Positions 44,201 through 52,806 of a stretch of 64,000 bases of DNA are shown piece by piece (position 1 is the stretch's first letter; each line of letters opens with the position of its first letter). The DNA is from an uncultured Flavobacteriaceae bacterium. Lineage in GTDB: Bacteria > Bacteroidota > Bacteroidia > Flavobacteriales > Flavobacteriaceae. The stretch is from contig CANMLX010000008.1 in the NCBI GenBank assembly GCA_947498845.1, forward strand, positions 1-64,000. Direction: 5' to 3'. The notes below the pieces were generated by a model. That model did not search any database and was not told where the DNA came from. It was given only the letters and a program-made list of their open reading frames with translations. The position numbers and the translations under genes were made by a program.

Positions 44201-47200
44201 ATGAAAAGAATAATAATGAGATTACACATACTGCTGCTGATATGCAGCAACAGTATTCAAATTCAGGCACAAGAGCAATTTGAAGGACCACAAATAATTC
44301 CTCCATCTCCCAATGCAGCATCATTAGGGCAATATGCAGATATTCCAGTAAGTAATTACACGGGAGTTCCTAATATCTCCATCCCGTTATATACTATCAA
44401 ATCTGGTGATATTCAATTACCTATTAACATTAATTATCACGCTTCTGGAATACGAGTTGCCCAAGAAGCAAGTTGGGTTGGTCTGGGTTGGTCGCTTAAT
44501 GCAGGTGGAGTTATTACTAGGCAAATTCGTGGGCTTGATGATTTAGCACCCAGAGGATATGGAGTAGGATATCCTGAATTTCTTAATCAAGGATTAATGC
44601 CACCAGCTAATATTTATAATTTACCCCAATGGCCAACAAATAATTCTGAATTTAACAAACAAATTTCTAACTATAAGAACATTCAAAATGGCAATTATGA
44701 TGGAGAACCAGATATTTTTTATTACAATTTTTTAAATTATTCAGGAAAGCTTGTTTACAAAAGTATCACTGCAAGCAGAATAGAGTTTATATCATTAGAT
44801 CAAAATAATTTAACTTTTACATGCGATATATTTGGAAGAAAATGGACTGCAATTGATGGAAATGGTTGGAAATATTATTTTGGAGGGGATAATGAAAATG
44901 CTATTGAAAAAACAAGAAATCATACGATAAGTGGTTCAGCGCCATTATTATCAAATGATCGATATGATAATGATCTTAGAGGTTATTCAGGTACTCATAC
45001 TCCATACGAAATGAACAATGCATGGTATATAACGAAAATAGAAACCCCTAAAGGAGATACAATTGATTTTACTTATGGTCGTAGCAGTTATGAAACAAGA
45101 AGTCAAATATCTGATGCCATGTCAAAAAATAGAGTAGTGTCTTATAATGAAATTGAAAACACCTATAGTGGTCGTGTATCTGCCAATATTCCATCTATAC
45201 CATCAGTATATTCAAAAAGCCAGCAAACAACAAAATATGTTTATCTTCAAGAAATTAGTTTTAATAATGGTTTTCTTAAATTTAATACAGAAGACAGGCA
45301 TGATTTATTTAGTAAACCTTCAACTTATCTATCACAACGTTTAGCCTCAATAGAACTTTTGAATTTGGAAAAAAATGTGATAAAAAAAGTAGCTTTTAAT
45401 TATAGTTATTTTAATAATACTAGTAGAAATGAAAATTATTTAAGATTAAAACTTAATTCAATACAAGAATTTGATAATTTATCAAGTAATTCAAGTATAA
45501 AACCACCCCCTTATGAATTTGATTATTATGGTTCAAATTTACCTAGAAAGACATCTTATGCGATAGATCATTGGGGGTATTACAACGGCGTTAATACTAA
45601 TTACACACTTATTCCTTATTTTTTTGGTCAAGTTGGTACACAAGGAGCATACTTAATTGTAGATGGATCAAACAGAGGTGTTGACGAAGAAAAAATGAAA
45701 ACCGGTAGTTTAAAAAGTATAAAATACCCTACAGGAACTAATGTCGAATTTATTTATGAATCCAATGATTATTTTAATTTTAATAGGACAATTGATGTTT
45801 ATAGTAATCGCAATAATTGGGAAAGTTATTCTGTTATGGATAGCCCAGGTTTTGATCCAGAACAAGACAGTCGGGAAGAAGAATTTACAATAGAAGAGCG
45901 TACTCCAGCTATTTTAAATATTATTGCTATAGATCATCTTAATAATAATTTCTTTCGTGTAGATAATCCTTTACACAATATACAAGCTCGGCTAATTAGA
46001 GAAGATGGTAGAGTTGTCCACGCTGTACATCCTGAATATGATCTTACTAACAATAGTAAATATGATTTGACAGAAAATGTAATCTTAGAACCTGGTACGT
46101 ACAAGATACAAGCAAATTACAAAGATTTTGTTGATCCTATACGTTTGGCAAATTATGAAATAGTATTAGACATACAAGTTGGTATTCGTTATAGAAAACA
46201 AGAGGAACCAGAAAAAAATATAAAAGGAGGAGGATTAAGGATAAAATCTATAATTACTAAAGATGGTACTTCTCTTATAAATAAAAAAGAATTCTCATAT
46301 AAGACTAATGGAAACTCTACTGGACGTTTAATGAGTCCCTTGTCATACTACTATACTTTAGGTTTGTTTAATAGTCAGTTTTCAATTCCACAAGGGGGAG
46401 TTGTATTTCGATTAACTAGTCGTACCGAACATTTATTTAGTTCTTCAAATAGTGTATTTCCATTAGGTAGCTCAGCTCAAGGGGGATCAATTGGATATGA
46501 TCAAGTCACTGTTTATAACAAAGGGAGTGATTCAAGTTTGTTTAGTAAATCTGAATATTTTTATAGAAATAGAGCGGAAACTCCTGTAGAAACTTTTTTG
46601 CCAGGAGTTCCAAACTTAGTAAATAGAAGTAATGGTCAACTTTTAAATGAAAAACATTATAATAATAAAGGAGATATAGTTAGAACTAAATCAACAAATT
46701 ATAAATTAAATAGGGACTCAAGATTTAATATAAAGGGGGTTATTGTAAAGAGTTTAATACCATCTTCTGGTCTTACATCTCCTGATCCTACATCTCCTGG
46801 TCCTGGTCCTACACCTCCTGTAGCAGTTAGATTCTATGATGTTAATTCGGAATGGTGGCACCCAAAAGATGAAACCGAAAGAATATATGATGTAAATGGG
46901 AATAATCCAATAACTACTTTTACAACATACGATTATGATAATCCTGATCATAAAAACGTTACCCAGACCACTCAAACCAATAGTGATCGAAAAACCCTGA
47001 CTAAAAAATATTATTACCCTTCAGACAGACCTACAAATACTTCCATGAGTAATAGTGTTTTTAATCAAATGATTGCTGATCATGTATTAAATCCTGTTCT
47101 TAAAGAAGAAACAGAAGTAAATGATGTGCTGACACACAGCATTATAAGAAATCATACGATAAGACCTCGTAATGAAGATGGGCAAATTGTTAATATGTAT

Positions 47201-47659
47201 TTACCAGAAAATGTTCAAAGTCTAAAAAATGGTACAGAGGATGATTACGAAACAAGAATAGATTTCAAAAAATATGATTCCTATGGTAATCTATTAGAAG
47301 TATCTAAAACAGAAGGAGCGATTACCTCCTATATATGGGGATATAATAGGGAGTACCCTATTGCCAAGATAGAAAACGCGACCTATCAAGATATTGCTGA
47401 AGCATTGTATATACCGATAGCCAGACTACAAGATTATGATGAGAGTAATTTATCACAAATAAACACCTTACGTAGCCGCTTACCCAATGCGATGGTAGCT
47501 ACTTACACTTATGATCCATTAATTGGAGTGACCAGTATGACTGACCCTAAAGGCTATACTATGACCTATCATTATGATGATTTAAATCGATTGAAATTCG
47601 TCAAAGATCAAGACGGAAATATCGTATCAGAAAATGAATACCATTATAAAAACAACTAA
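44201..47659 (+). CDS. Exported SpvB/Rhs-like partner protein of Rhs locus 2
   Basis: A 1152-residue homologue of the protein at 20.9 kb: signal peptide (LHILLLICSNSIQIQAQ), the SpvB-like entry block (NYTGVPNISIPLYTIKSGD, HASGIRVAQEASWVGLGW, SLNAGGVITRQ) and C-terminal YD repeats (TYTYDPLIGVTSMTDPKGY). A Pro/Ser/Thr-rich linker with repeated SPDPTSPGPGPTPP lies near residue 865. It is 12 nt upstream of the toxin-bearing gene. The two partner proteins are similar at both ends but diverge in the middle, as expected for matched halves of separate cocoons. Confidence 0.75.
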   Translation: MKRIIMRLHILLLICSNSIQIQAQEQFEGPQIIPPSPNAASLGQYADIPVSNYTGVPNISIPLYTIKSGDIQLPININYHASGIRVAQEASWVGLGWSLNAGGVITRQIRGLDDLAPRGYGVGYPEFLNQGLMPPANIYNLPQWPTNNSEFNKQISNYKNIQNGNYDGEPDIFYYNFLNYSGKLVYKSITASRIEFISLDQNNLTFTCDIFGRKWTAIDGNGWKYYFGGDNENAIEKTRNHTISGSAPLLSNDRYDNDLRGYSGTHTPYEMNNAWYITKIETPKGDTIDFTYGRSSYETRSQISDAMSKNRVVSYNEIENTYSGRVSANIPSIPSVYSKSQQTTKYVYLQEISFNNGFLKFNTEDRHDLFSKPSTYLSQRLASIELLNLEKNVIKKVAFNYSYFNNTSRNENYLRLKLNSIQEFDNLSSNSSIKPPPYEFDYYGSNLPRKTSYAIDHWGYYNGVNTNYTLIPYFFGQVGTQGAYLIVDGSNRGVDEEKMKTGSLKSIKYPTGTNVEFIYESNDYFNFNRTIDVYSNRNNWESYSVMDSPGFDPEQDSREEEFTIEERTPAILNIIAIDHLNNNFFRVDNPLHNIQARLIREDGRVVHAVHPEYDLTNNSKYDLTENVILEPGTYKIQANYKDFVDPIRLANYEIVLDIQVGIRYRKQEEPEKNIKGGGLRIKSIITKDGTSLINKKEFSYKTNGNSTGRLMSPLSYYYTLGLFNSQFSIPQGGVVFRLTSRTEHLFSSSNSVFPLGSSAQGGSIGYDQVTVYNKGSDSSLFSKSEYFYRNRAETPVETFLPGVPNLVNRSNGQLLNEKHYNNKGDIVRTKSTNYKLNRDSRFNIKGVIVKSLIPSSGLTSPDPTSPGPGPTPPVAVRFYDVNSEWWHPKDETERIYDVNGNNPITTFTTYDYDNPDHKNVTQTTQTNSDRKTLTKKYYYPSDRPTNTSMSNSVFNQMIADHVLNPVLKEETEVNDVLTHSIIRNHTIRPRNEDGQIVNMYLPENVQSLKNGTEDDYETRIDFKKYDSYGNLLEVSKTEGAITSYIWGYNREYPIAKIENATYQDIAEALYIPIARLQDYDESNLSQINTLRSRLPNAMVATYTYDPLIGVTSMTDPKGYTMTYHYDDLNRLKFVKDQDGNIVSENEYHYKNN

Positions 47660-47671
47660 TACAGAAACACG

Positions 47672-50600
47672 ATGAAGACCATAAAAAAAATACTATTCAT
47701 AGTAGCTGTATTGGTAAGTACAGTACTATCTGCACAGACGCAGACAGAGAATTACGTAAAAACTACAGTATACCAAACTGAAGTACAAGAAGGAAAACAG
47801 ACTCAAGTCATTGAGCGTAATAAAATAGAGACGGTTAATTATTTTGATGGTCTGGGTAGAGCCAAGCAATCTATAGCTGTACGCGCCGCAGGACAAGAAC
47901 AAAACACCAATCTTTTGGATTGGACAGGGGATTGGACTTTGGGAAGTGGAAACACCCCATTTTTTAATATGAATGGTCCAAGCTCAGACAATGAGCGATT
48001 AATGGGAGTCAATCCTTTTGGCGAACAATCCTTGTTATGGCGCTGTGGTAATGATGCGCATCGTGATAGAGATGGTGGATGGTATACAGATACCTTTACA
48101 ATAGACAATACGGTACATTATCGATATACCGTTTGGGTAAAACGTACAGGATCTCACGATGGGACTACTTATCATGGACCAGGGTATGTAAACAATCTTG
48201 ATGGAACTCCTAATAGTAATCCGTATTTCTGGAGTGGAGATCTACCGAAACTAAATACCTGGTATCTGATTGTTGGTATTGTACATCCACATACATACAC
48301 AGGAGCAGATACAGGGATTTCAGGAGTATATGATACCAATGGGAATAAAGTAAAAGATGGTACGGACTTTAAATGGAGACCTAATTATAATCGTACCTCT
48401 TTTCGAAGTTTTTTCTTTTATAGTACCGATGTGAATACGTTGCAGTATTTTTGGAATCCTGTAGCGGTAAAATTGGAGGACAATAAGCAACCCATTAAAG
48501 AGGTGATTGCAGAATCTAAACCCAAAGATATTGTGACTCATTATGAGTATGATGTCTATGGTAGACAAGCCAAAGAATATTTGCCATATGCCTCTAAGCA
48601 GACAAAAGTTGGAGCAATCTACACCAATCCACTGGCAGAGTTGGAAGCTTTTTATGATACCCCCAAATATGAGAATACCCCTAATCCATATTCAGAAAAA
48701 ATATACGAAGCTTCTCCTCTAAATCGTGTGGTAGAACAAGGAGCTCCAGGAAAACATTGGAAAGCTTATAAGGATATCTATGTAGATCATACCATCAGAT
48801 CAGAATGGGCTACCAATAAGGCCGATGAAGTACCTTATTTTAAAGTTGATTTTCCTTTGACAAATGGCAAACCTAATATCACAAAACCAATACTTGTCAA
48901 AGATGGGTTTTATGCTGCTAATGAGCTGAATGTTACCATTATCAAAGATGAGAACTGGTTACCTTATCAGACCCATCGTGATGATCATACCACTCGAGAG
49001 TATACTGATAAATTAGGTAGAGTGATCCTCAAAAAGACGTATGATAGGAATGTAGCACATGACACTTATTATGTATATGATGATTTTGGAAACCTTACCT
49101 ATGTGATTCCTCCTAAGGTAAATACTGATGATGATATTGACAGAGAAAAACTCAATGAATTGTGTTATCAATATGTTTATGATGGTCGCAATAGACTGGT
49201 AGAAAAGAAAATCCCAGGCAAAGGGAGAGAATCTATTGTATATAATACACTAGATCAACCCATAATGACACAAGATGCCAATCAAAAGCCTAACAATGAA
49301 TGGTTATTTACCAAATATGATGCTTTTGGTAGAGTAGCGTATACTGGACTAGTAAAATATAATGCTCCTTTTACACTTCACTGGAGTATCTTACAAAAGT
49401 CAAATGAAGGTAGAGCTATACAATTTGAAAATAGATTGTTGTCTTTAACTTCTGTAACCTCAATTGCAGGTACAGATGTGTACTATAGTGATAAAGCTTA
49501 CCCTAATGGGGGTTCAATTATTAAAGAAATCCATACCATCAACTATTACGACAATTATACCTTTGATCGTAATGGACTGGAGGTACCTGCAGCAGTATTT
49601 GACGTACCCACCAGTACTTCGGTAACAGGCTTACCTACAGGTAGTAAAGTGCAAGTGCTAGGTACGAATAGTTGGATTACTAAGGTTATCGGTTATGATG
49701 GCAAGGGAAGACCTATCTGGACAGGCAGTAGGAATGATTATCTAAAAACTACTGATATTATAGAGACACAATTAGACTTTGCAGGAAAAGTACTTAACAC
49801 CAAAACTACCCATACTAAAGATGGCAATGCTCCGATTGTAACTATAGATACCTTTACCTATGATCATATGGGTCGATTATTGACACAGCAACAACAAATC
49901 GATAACCAGGCAGCAGAAATGATTGTAGCTAACACCTATGACGAGCTAGGACAACTGGAAAGCAAAAAAGTAGGGAATGCCCAACAAGCACCATTACAAA
50001 CGGTAGATTACCAATACAATGTAAGAGGATGGCTTACTCATATCAATGATGTAGACAACATAGGCAATGATTTGTTTACTTTTAAGATAAATTATAATAC
50101 CAGTGATGCTACTACTTATCCTTTTCAAGGAGCAGCCAAACTGTTATATAATGGGAATATTAGTGAGACGCATTGGAAGACTGCTAATGATGCCGGTACT
50201 ACCAAACATTCTTACCGTTATCATTATGATGCTTTAAACAGGATTACTAAAGCAGATTTCTCTTTGCCTTTTTATCAATTATCAAATGTTACTTACGATA
50301 AGAATGGGAATATCACTAAACTAGTCAGAACCAATGACCCTTCAACCTCTGATAATGCGCGAATGGATAATCTGGAGTATTCTTATGGAGTAGGCAATCA
50401 ATTAGAATTTGTAACGGATATATACGATAAAAATGTTGGTTTTATAGATGGTAATACCTCCGGAAATGATTATGAATATGATGTTAATGGGAATATGACC
50501 ATCGATCGTAATAAGGGCATTCAAAATATAAAATATAACCATCTTAATTTACCCACAGAAATTAAAGTAAATCATGTTAATTTTATTAATTATATTTACG

Positions 50601-51853
50601 ATGCTCTGGGGAATAAATTGGAGAAAAAAGTTTCTCAGGGAACTATTACCCACTATGCAGGAAACTATATCTATAAAACAATTGGTGGAGCAGGAACGTT
50701 CTTAGAATTTATTAATACACCAGAAGGTTATGCGGAACCAAAGAACCAAAGTGACCTATCGCAAGGGTTCGATTATATTTACCAATATAAAGACCATTTA
50801 GGGAACATCAGGCTCTCATATGCGGATGCTAATGGGGATGGTCAGGTTAGTAAAAGTGAGATTAGAGAGGAGAAGAATTATTATCCTTTTGGACTACAAC
50901 ATAAAGGGTATAATAACACCATTACTGGTGTAGAGATCAACCTGAAAACCTATCAAGGACAGGAACTAGATAAAGAACTTAATCTAAATTGGCATCATTT
51001 TAAATTCAGGACTTACGATGCTACCATAGGTAGATTTTTACAAATTGATCCATTATCTGCTACTTATGTACATAACTCAACATATGCTTTTGCAGAGAAT
51101 AATGTAACAAGTGGTATAGATTTAGAAGGTTTAGAACTATCATTTGAATTAGATGGTAACAGGGCTACAGGATTATCTGGCCCAGTAAAAGGAGCATATA
51201 CTTTAAATGAAGTAAGAAGTATAATGTCTCAAAGACAAACAGAAAAGCAAGCTTTAGAAAATAAAATAGCAGCTCTTCCTGCTTCAAGCTCAAAGCGAGC
51301 AAACATTGATTACCCAACTTCTCATATAAATAGGGCAAAATATGCTTATCCACAATCAGGATTAATGATTGCTGATGGTGTTGGTATCGGAGCAAAAGAA
51401 GCTGTAGCCGATGTTGCTTTAGGAGGTGCTTTATATGCATTGGGAAGAATAGGGAAATCGGTTTGGAATCTAAATCGGTTTGCAAGAGGTAGACGTATCG
51501 AAAATATGTTAGGTGCTAATAAAAATTGGGCAAGAAATTTTCCTGTCATTGACAAAATAGAAGATGGAGCTGCTGTTAGTATTAAAAGTATTGATCTAGA
51601 TGCAAAGAGTTATAAAAAAGGGAATAACCTGTTCAATAAAATAAGAAGGGATATTGATAAACTTGATAATTTTGGTGGTAGAACAGAATGGGCTGGAGAT
51701 GTAGTTGAAGAAGTAGTTGATTACACTAGTAAAACACTAGAAATAGCTGTACAAACAGGTAAAGGTACAGACAACCAATGGGATCAAATTAGTAAAGCCG
51801 TAAATTATGCAATGGACAGGGATATAAATATTAGTATTAGATTTATTGATTAA
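47672..51853 (+). CDS. DUF6443/Rhs polymorphic toxin with EC869-like nuclease tip
   Basis: A 1393-residue protein: signal peptide (ILFIVAVLVSTVLSAQ), DUF6443 (TENYVKTTVYQTE, NYFDGLGRAKQSI), a lectin-like insert at about 72-275 (Trp/Tyr-rich, absent at this position in locus 1), YD repeats, an EF-hand-type loop DANGDGQVSKSE near 1053, and the Rhs core NYYPFGLQHKGYN...GRFLQIDPLSATYVHNS (1067-1150). The tip includes an Ala/Gly-rich hydrophobic segment (about 1230-1260) and then FARGRRIENMLG, NFPVIDKI, AVSIKSIDLDAKSY near 1270-1310, a Glu...Asp...xxK order that fits PD-(D/E)xK nuclease toxins of the CdiA EC869 type. Nuclease activity is inferred from this pattern. Confidence 0.82.
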   Translation: MKTIKKILFIVAVLVSTVLSAQTQTENYVKTTVYQTEVQEGKQTQVIERNKIETVNYFDGLGRAKQSIAVRAAGQEQNTNLLDWTGDWTLGSGNTPFFNMNGPSSDNERLMGVNPFGEQSLLWRCGNDAHRDRDGGWYTDTFTIDNTVHYRYTVWVKRTGSHDGTTYHGPGYVNNLDGTPNSNPYFWSGDLPKLNTWYLIVGIVHPHTYTGADTGISGVYDTNGNKVKDGTDFKWRPNYNRTSFRSFFFYSTDVNTLQYFWNPVAVKLEDNKQPIKEVIAESKPKDIVTHYEYDVYGRQAKEYLPYASKQTKVGAIYTNPLAELEAFYDTPKYENTPNPYSEKIYEASPLNRVVEQGAPGKHWKAYKDIYVDHTIRSEWATNKADEVPYFKVDFPLTNGKPNITKPILVKDGFYAANELNVTIIKDENWLPYQTHRDDHTTREYTDKLGRVILKKTYDRNVAHDTYYVYDDFGNLTYVIPPKVNTDDDIDREKLNELCYQYVYDGRNRLVEKKIPGKGRESIVYNTLDQPIMTQDANQKPNNEWLFTKYDAFGRVAYTGLVKYNAPFTLHWSILQKSNEGRAIQFENRLLSLTSVTSIAGTDVYYSDKAYPNGGSIIKEIHTINYYDNYTFDRNGLEVPAAVFDVPTSTSVTGLPTGSKVQVLGTNSWITKVIGYDGKGRPIWTGSRNDYLKTTDIIETQLDFAGKVLNTKTTHTKDGNAPIVTIDTFTYDHMGRLLTQQQQIDNQAAEMIVANTYDELGQLESKKVGNAQQAPLQTVDYQYNVRGWLTHINDVDNIGNDLFTFKINYNTSDATTYPFQGAAKLLYNGNISETHWKTANDAGTTKHSYRYHYDALNRITKADFSLPFYQLSNVTYDKNGNITKLVRTNDPSTSDNARMDNLEYSYGVGNQLEFVTDIYDKNVGFIDGNTSGNDYEYDVNGNMTIDRNKGIQNIKYNHLNLPTEIKVNHVNFINYIYDALGNKLEKKVSQGTITHYAGNYIYKTIGGAGTFLEFINTPEGYAEPKNQSDLSQGFDYIYQYKDHLGNIRLSYADANGDGQVSKSEIREEKNYYPFGLQHKGYNNTITGVEINLKTYQGQELDKELNLNWHHFKFRTYDATIGRFLQIDPLSATYVHNSTYAFAENNVTSGIDLEGLELSFELDGNRATGLSGPVKGAYTLNEVRSIMSQRQTEKQALENKIAALPASSSKRANIDYPTSHINRAKYAYPQSGLMIADGVGIGAKEAVADVALGGALYALGRIGKSVWNLNRFARGRRIENMLGANKNWARNFPVIDKIEDGAAVSIKSIDLDAKSYKKGNNLFNKIRRDIDKLDNFGGRTEWAGDVVEEVVDYTSKTLEIAVQTGKGTDNQWDQISKAVNYAMDRDINISIRFID

Positions 51854-51860
51854 AAGATTT

Positions 51861-52301
51861 ATGAAAAGAGCTAGTATCTTAAAATTTACACAGGATAATA
51901 AATTTGTTCTTTATCCTATTAATACTTTAGAAGGTGGTGGTGGACGAGCTTCTTCTCCCTATACCATTGAAAAAAACTTAACTTATTTAGAACTTGCAAA
52001 GAGTCTAATAGATACATTAGGGCATAGTATCATTGATGCACCAAGAATCTTAGATGGTAATGCTGCGCGTAAACACCACCTTAAATCAGTTGGTGTTAAG
52101 ACTATGAAAGAATTACATAATGGTACTCTGAATATAGGAATTTTCACAAAAAACGGTAAATATTATATATCACCTAGTGTTAATAAAGGTTCTAAAGGTG
52201 GATTTAGTGGTTCTATAAAAGATAGAATAATTATCCCTGAAAGTTCTAGTACAGAGGAATTAGCAACAGCTTTAAAAGAAGCTTTTGCAAAGAGTAGTTA
52301 G
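51861..52301 (+). CDS. Putative immunity protein for the EC869-like toxin
   Basis: The ATG at 51861 is 7 nt after the toxin stop and has an AAAAG-type spacer; a longer in-frame ATG at 51846 overlaps the toxin by 8 nt. The 146-residue product has no signal peptide, so it is cytosolic, where a nuclease toxin would act. It has a beta-strand start (LKFTQDNKFVLYPINTLEGG) and an Arg/Lys/His-rich middle. It is consistent with CdiI-type immunity proteins paired with EC869-like toxins, but I cannot confirm the family by eye. A terminator follows. Confidence 0.65.
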   Translation: MKRASILKFTQDNKFVLYPINTLEGGGGRASSPYTIEKNLTYLELAKSLIDTLGHSIIDAPRILDGNAARKHHLKSVGVKTMKELHNGTLNIGIFTKNGKYYISPSVNKGSKGGFSGSIKDRIIIPESSSTEELATALKEAFAKSS

Positions 52302-52344
52302 AAAATCTAGTTGAATAATCAAAGGCGGATTTATAAAAGTAAAG

Positions 52345-52379
52345 ACCAGTTACAATTTGATGTTGTAGCTGGTTTTTTT
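52345..52379 (+). terminator. Rho-independent terminator of Rhs locus 2
   Basis: ACCAGTTACAA and TTGTAGCTGGT make an 11-bp stem (one G-U) with a 7-nt loop and a run of seven T, 44 nt after the immunity stop. Confidence 0.87.
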
Positions 52380-52436
52380 ATGAGTATGCTACACTAGCTT
52401 TTGCGTCTCTTAGAAAAGTATCAATTCCAGATAGCG

Positions 52437-52452
52437 CGGACGTCCTCGTCCG
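52437..52452. repeat. Small GC-rich palindrome
   Basis: CGGACGTCCTCGTCCG is a 6-bp inverted repeat with a 4-nt loop in AT-rich surroundings, just before direct repeat copy B. No T tract follows. Similar in style to the GC-rich palindromes at 19.4 and 29.67 kb. Confidence 0.45.
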
Positions 52453-52528
52453 TGAGATATAAACGAGATGATAAGCCTAATTTTTTAAAAAATTAAAAAT
52501 CAAATTGGAAAGGTATGCCTTGACCTAA

Positions 52529-52689
52529 TACCATTTATACTTTGAATTTACTGCAATAAAACACCCTTTTTTCCTTTCTATTTCATTATTAAATGAAACC
52601 GTAAACTTAGGCTATGCTTTAATTTTCTAATTCATACAAAGAAAAAAATCATTATTTTCTTTTACAATAAATTCAAAGTATAACTGGTA
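52529..52689. mobile_element. 161-bp inverted-repeat element, copy B (MITE-like)
   Basis: The same element as 41779-41939, with inverted 22-bp ends (left TACCATTTATACTTTG..., right ...CAAAGTATAACTGGTA). Its right end is slightly closer to a perfect match than in copy A. Confidence 0.65.
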
Positions 52690-52730
52690 TAACTGAAAAT
52701 TAAAAATCTTTGCATGAAATAATTCAAAAA

Positions 52731-52771
52731 GAAAATCCGAGGGATGAAACTAATCAAATCTCGGACTTTTA
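52731..52771 (-). terminator. Terminator of the beta-helix/FN3 operon
   Basis: Read on the minus strand, TCCGAG and CTCGGA with flanking A and T runs enclose an 18-nt loop and are followed by a T-rich tract, 36 nt downstream of the FN3 stop. In copy A the corresponding stem is broken by base changes (CTCGTT instead of CTCGGA). Confidence 0.6.
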
Positions 52772-52806
52772 TATCTTTATATATATGTTTTTTATATTGT
52801 AAGTAC

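Noticed and set aside
44092..44203. Small ORF MSIQEISEKQYPLIQSL with a frameshifted continuation before Rhs locus 2
   Set aside because: It reads like protein, but is very short, has a stop in the middle, and matches no family I recognise; reported only within the gap description.
20931..52301. T6SS effector assignment for the Rhs proteins
   Set aside because: Both members of each pair have Sec signal peptides, and no PAAR, VgrG, Hcp or T6SS structural gene is present in the window.
52437..52452. GC-rich hairpin as terminator of Rhs locus 2
   Set aside because: It lacks a T tract, and a much better terminator is already present at 52345-52379.
41779..52689. CRISPR-like or phage att interpretation of the repeats
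   Set aside because: There are only two long copies far apart, with inverted-repeat elements inside; no regular short repeats, cas genes, integrase or tRNA are present.
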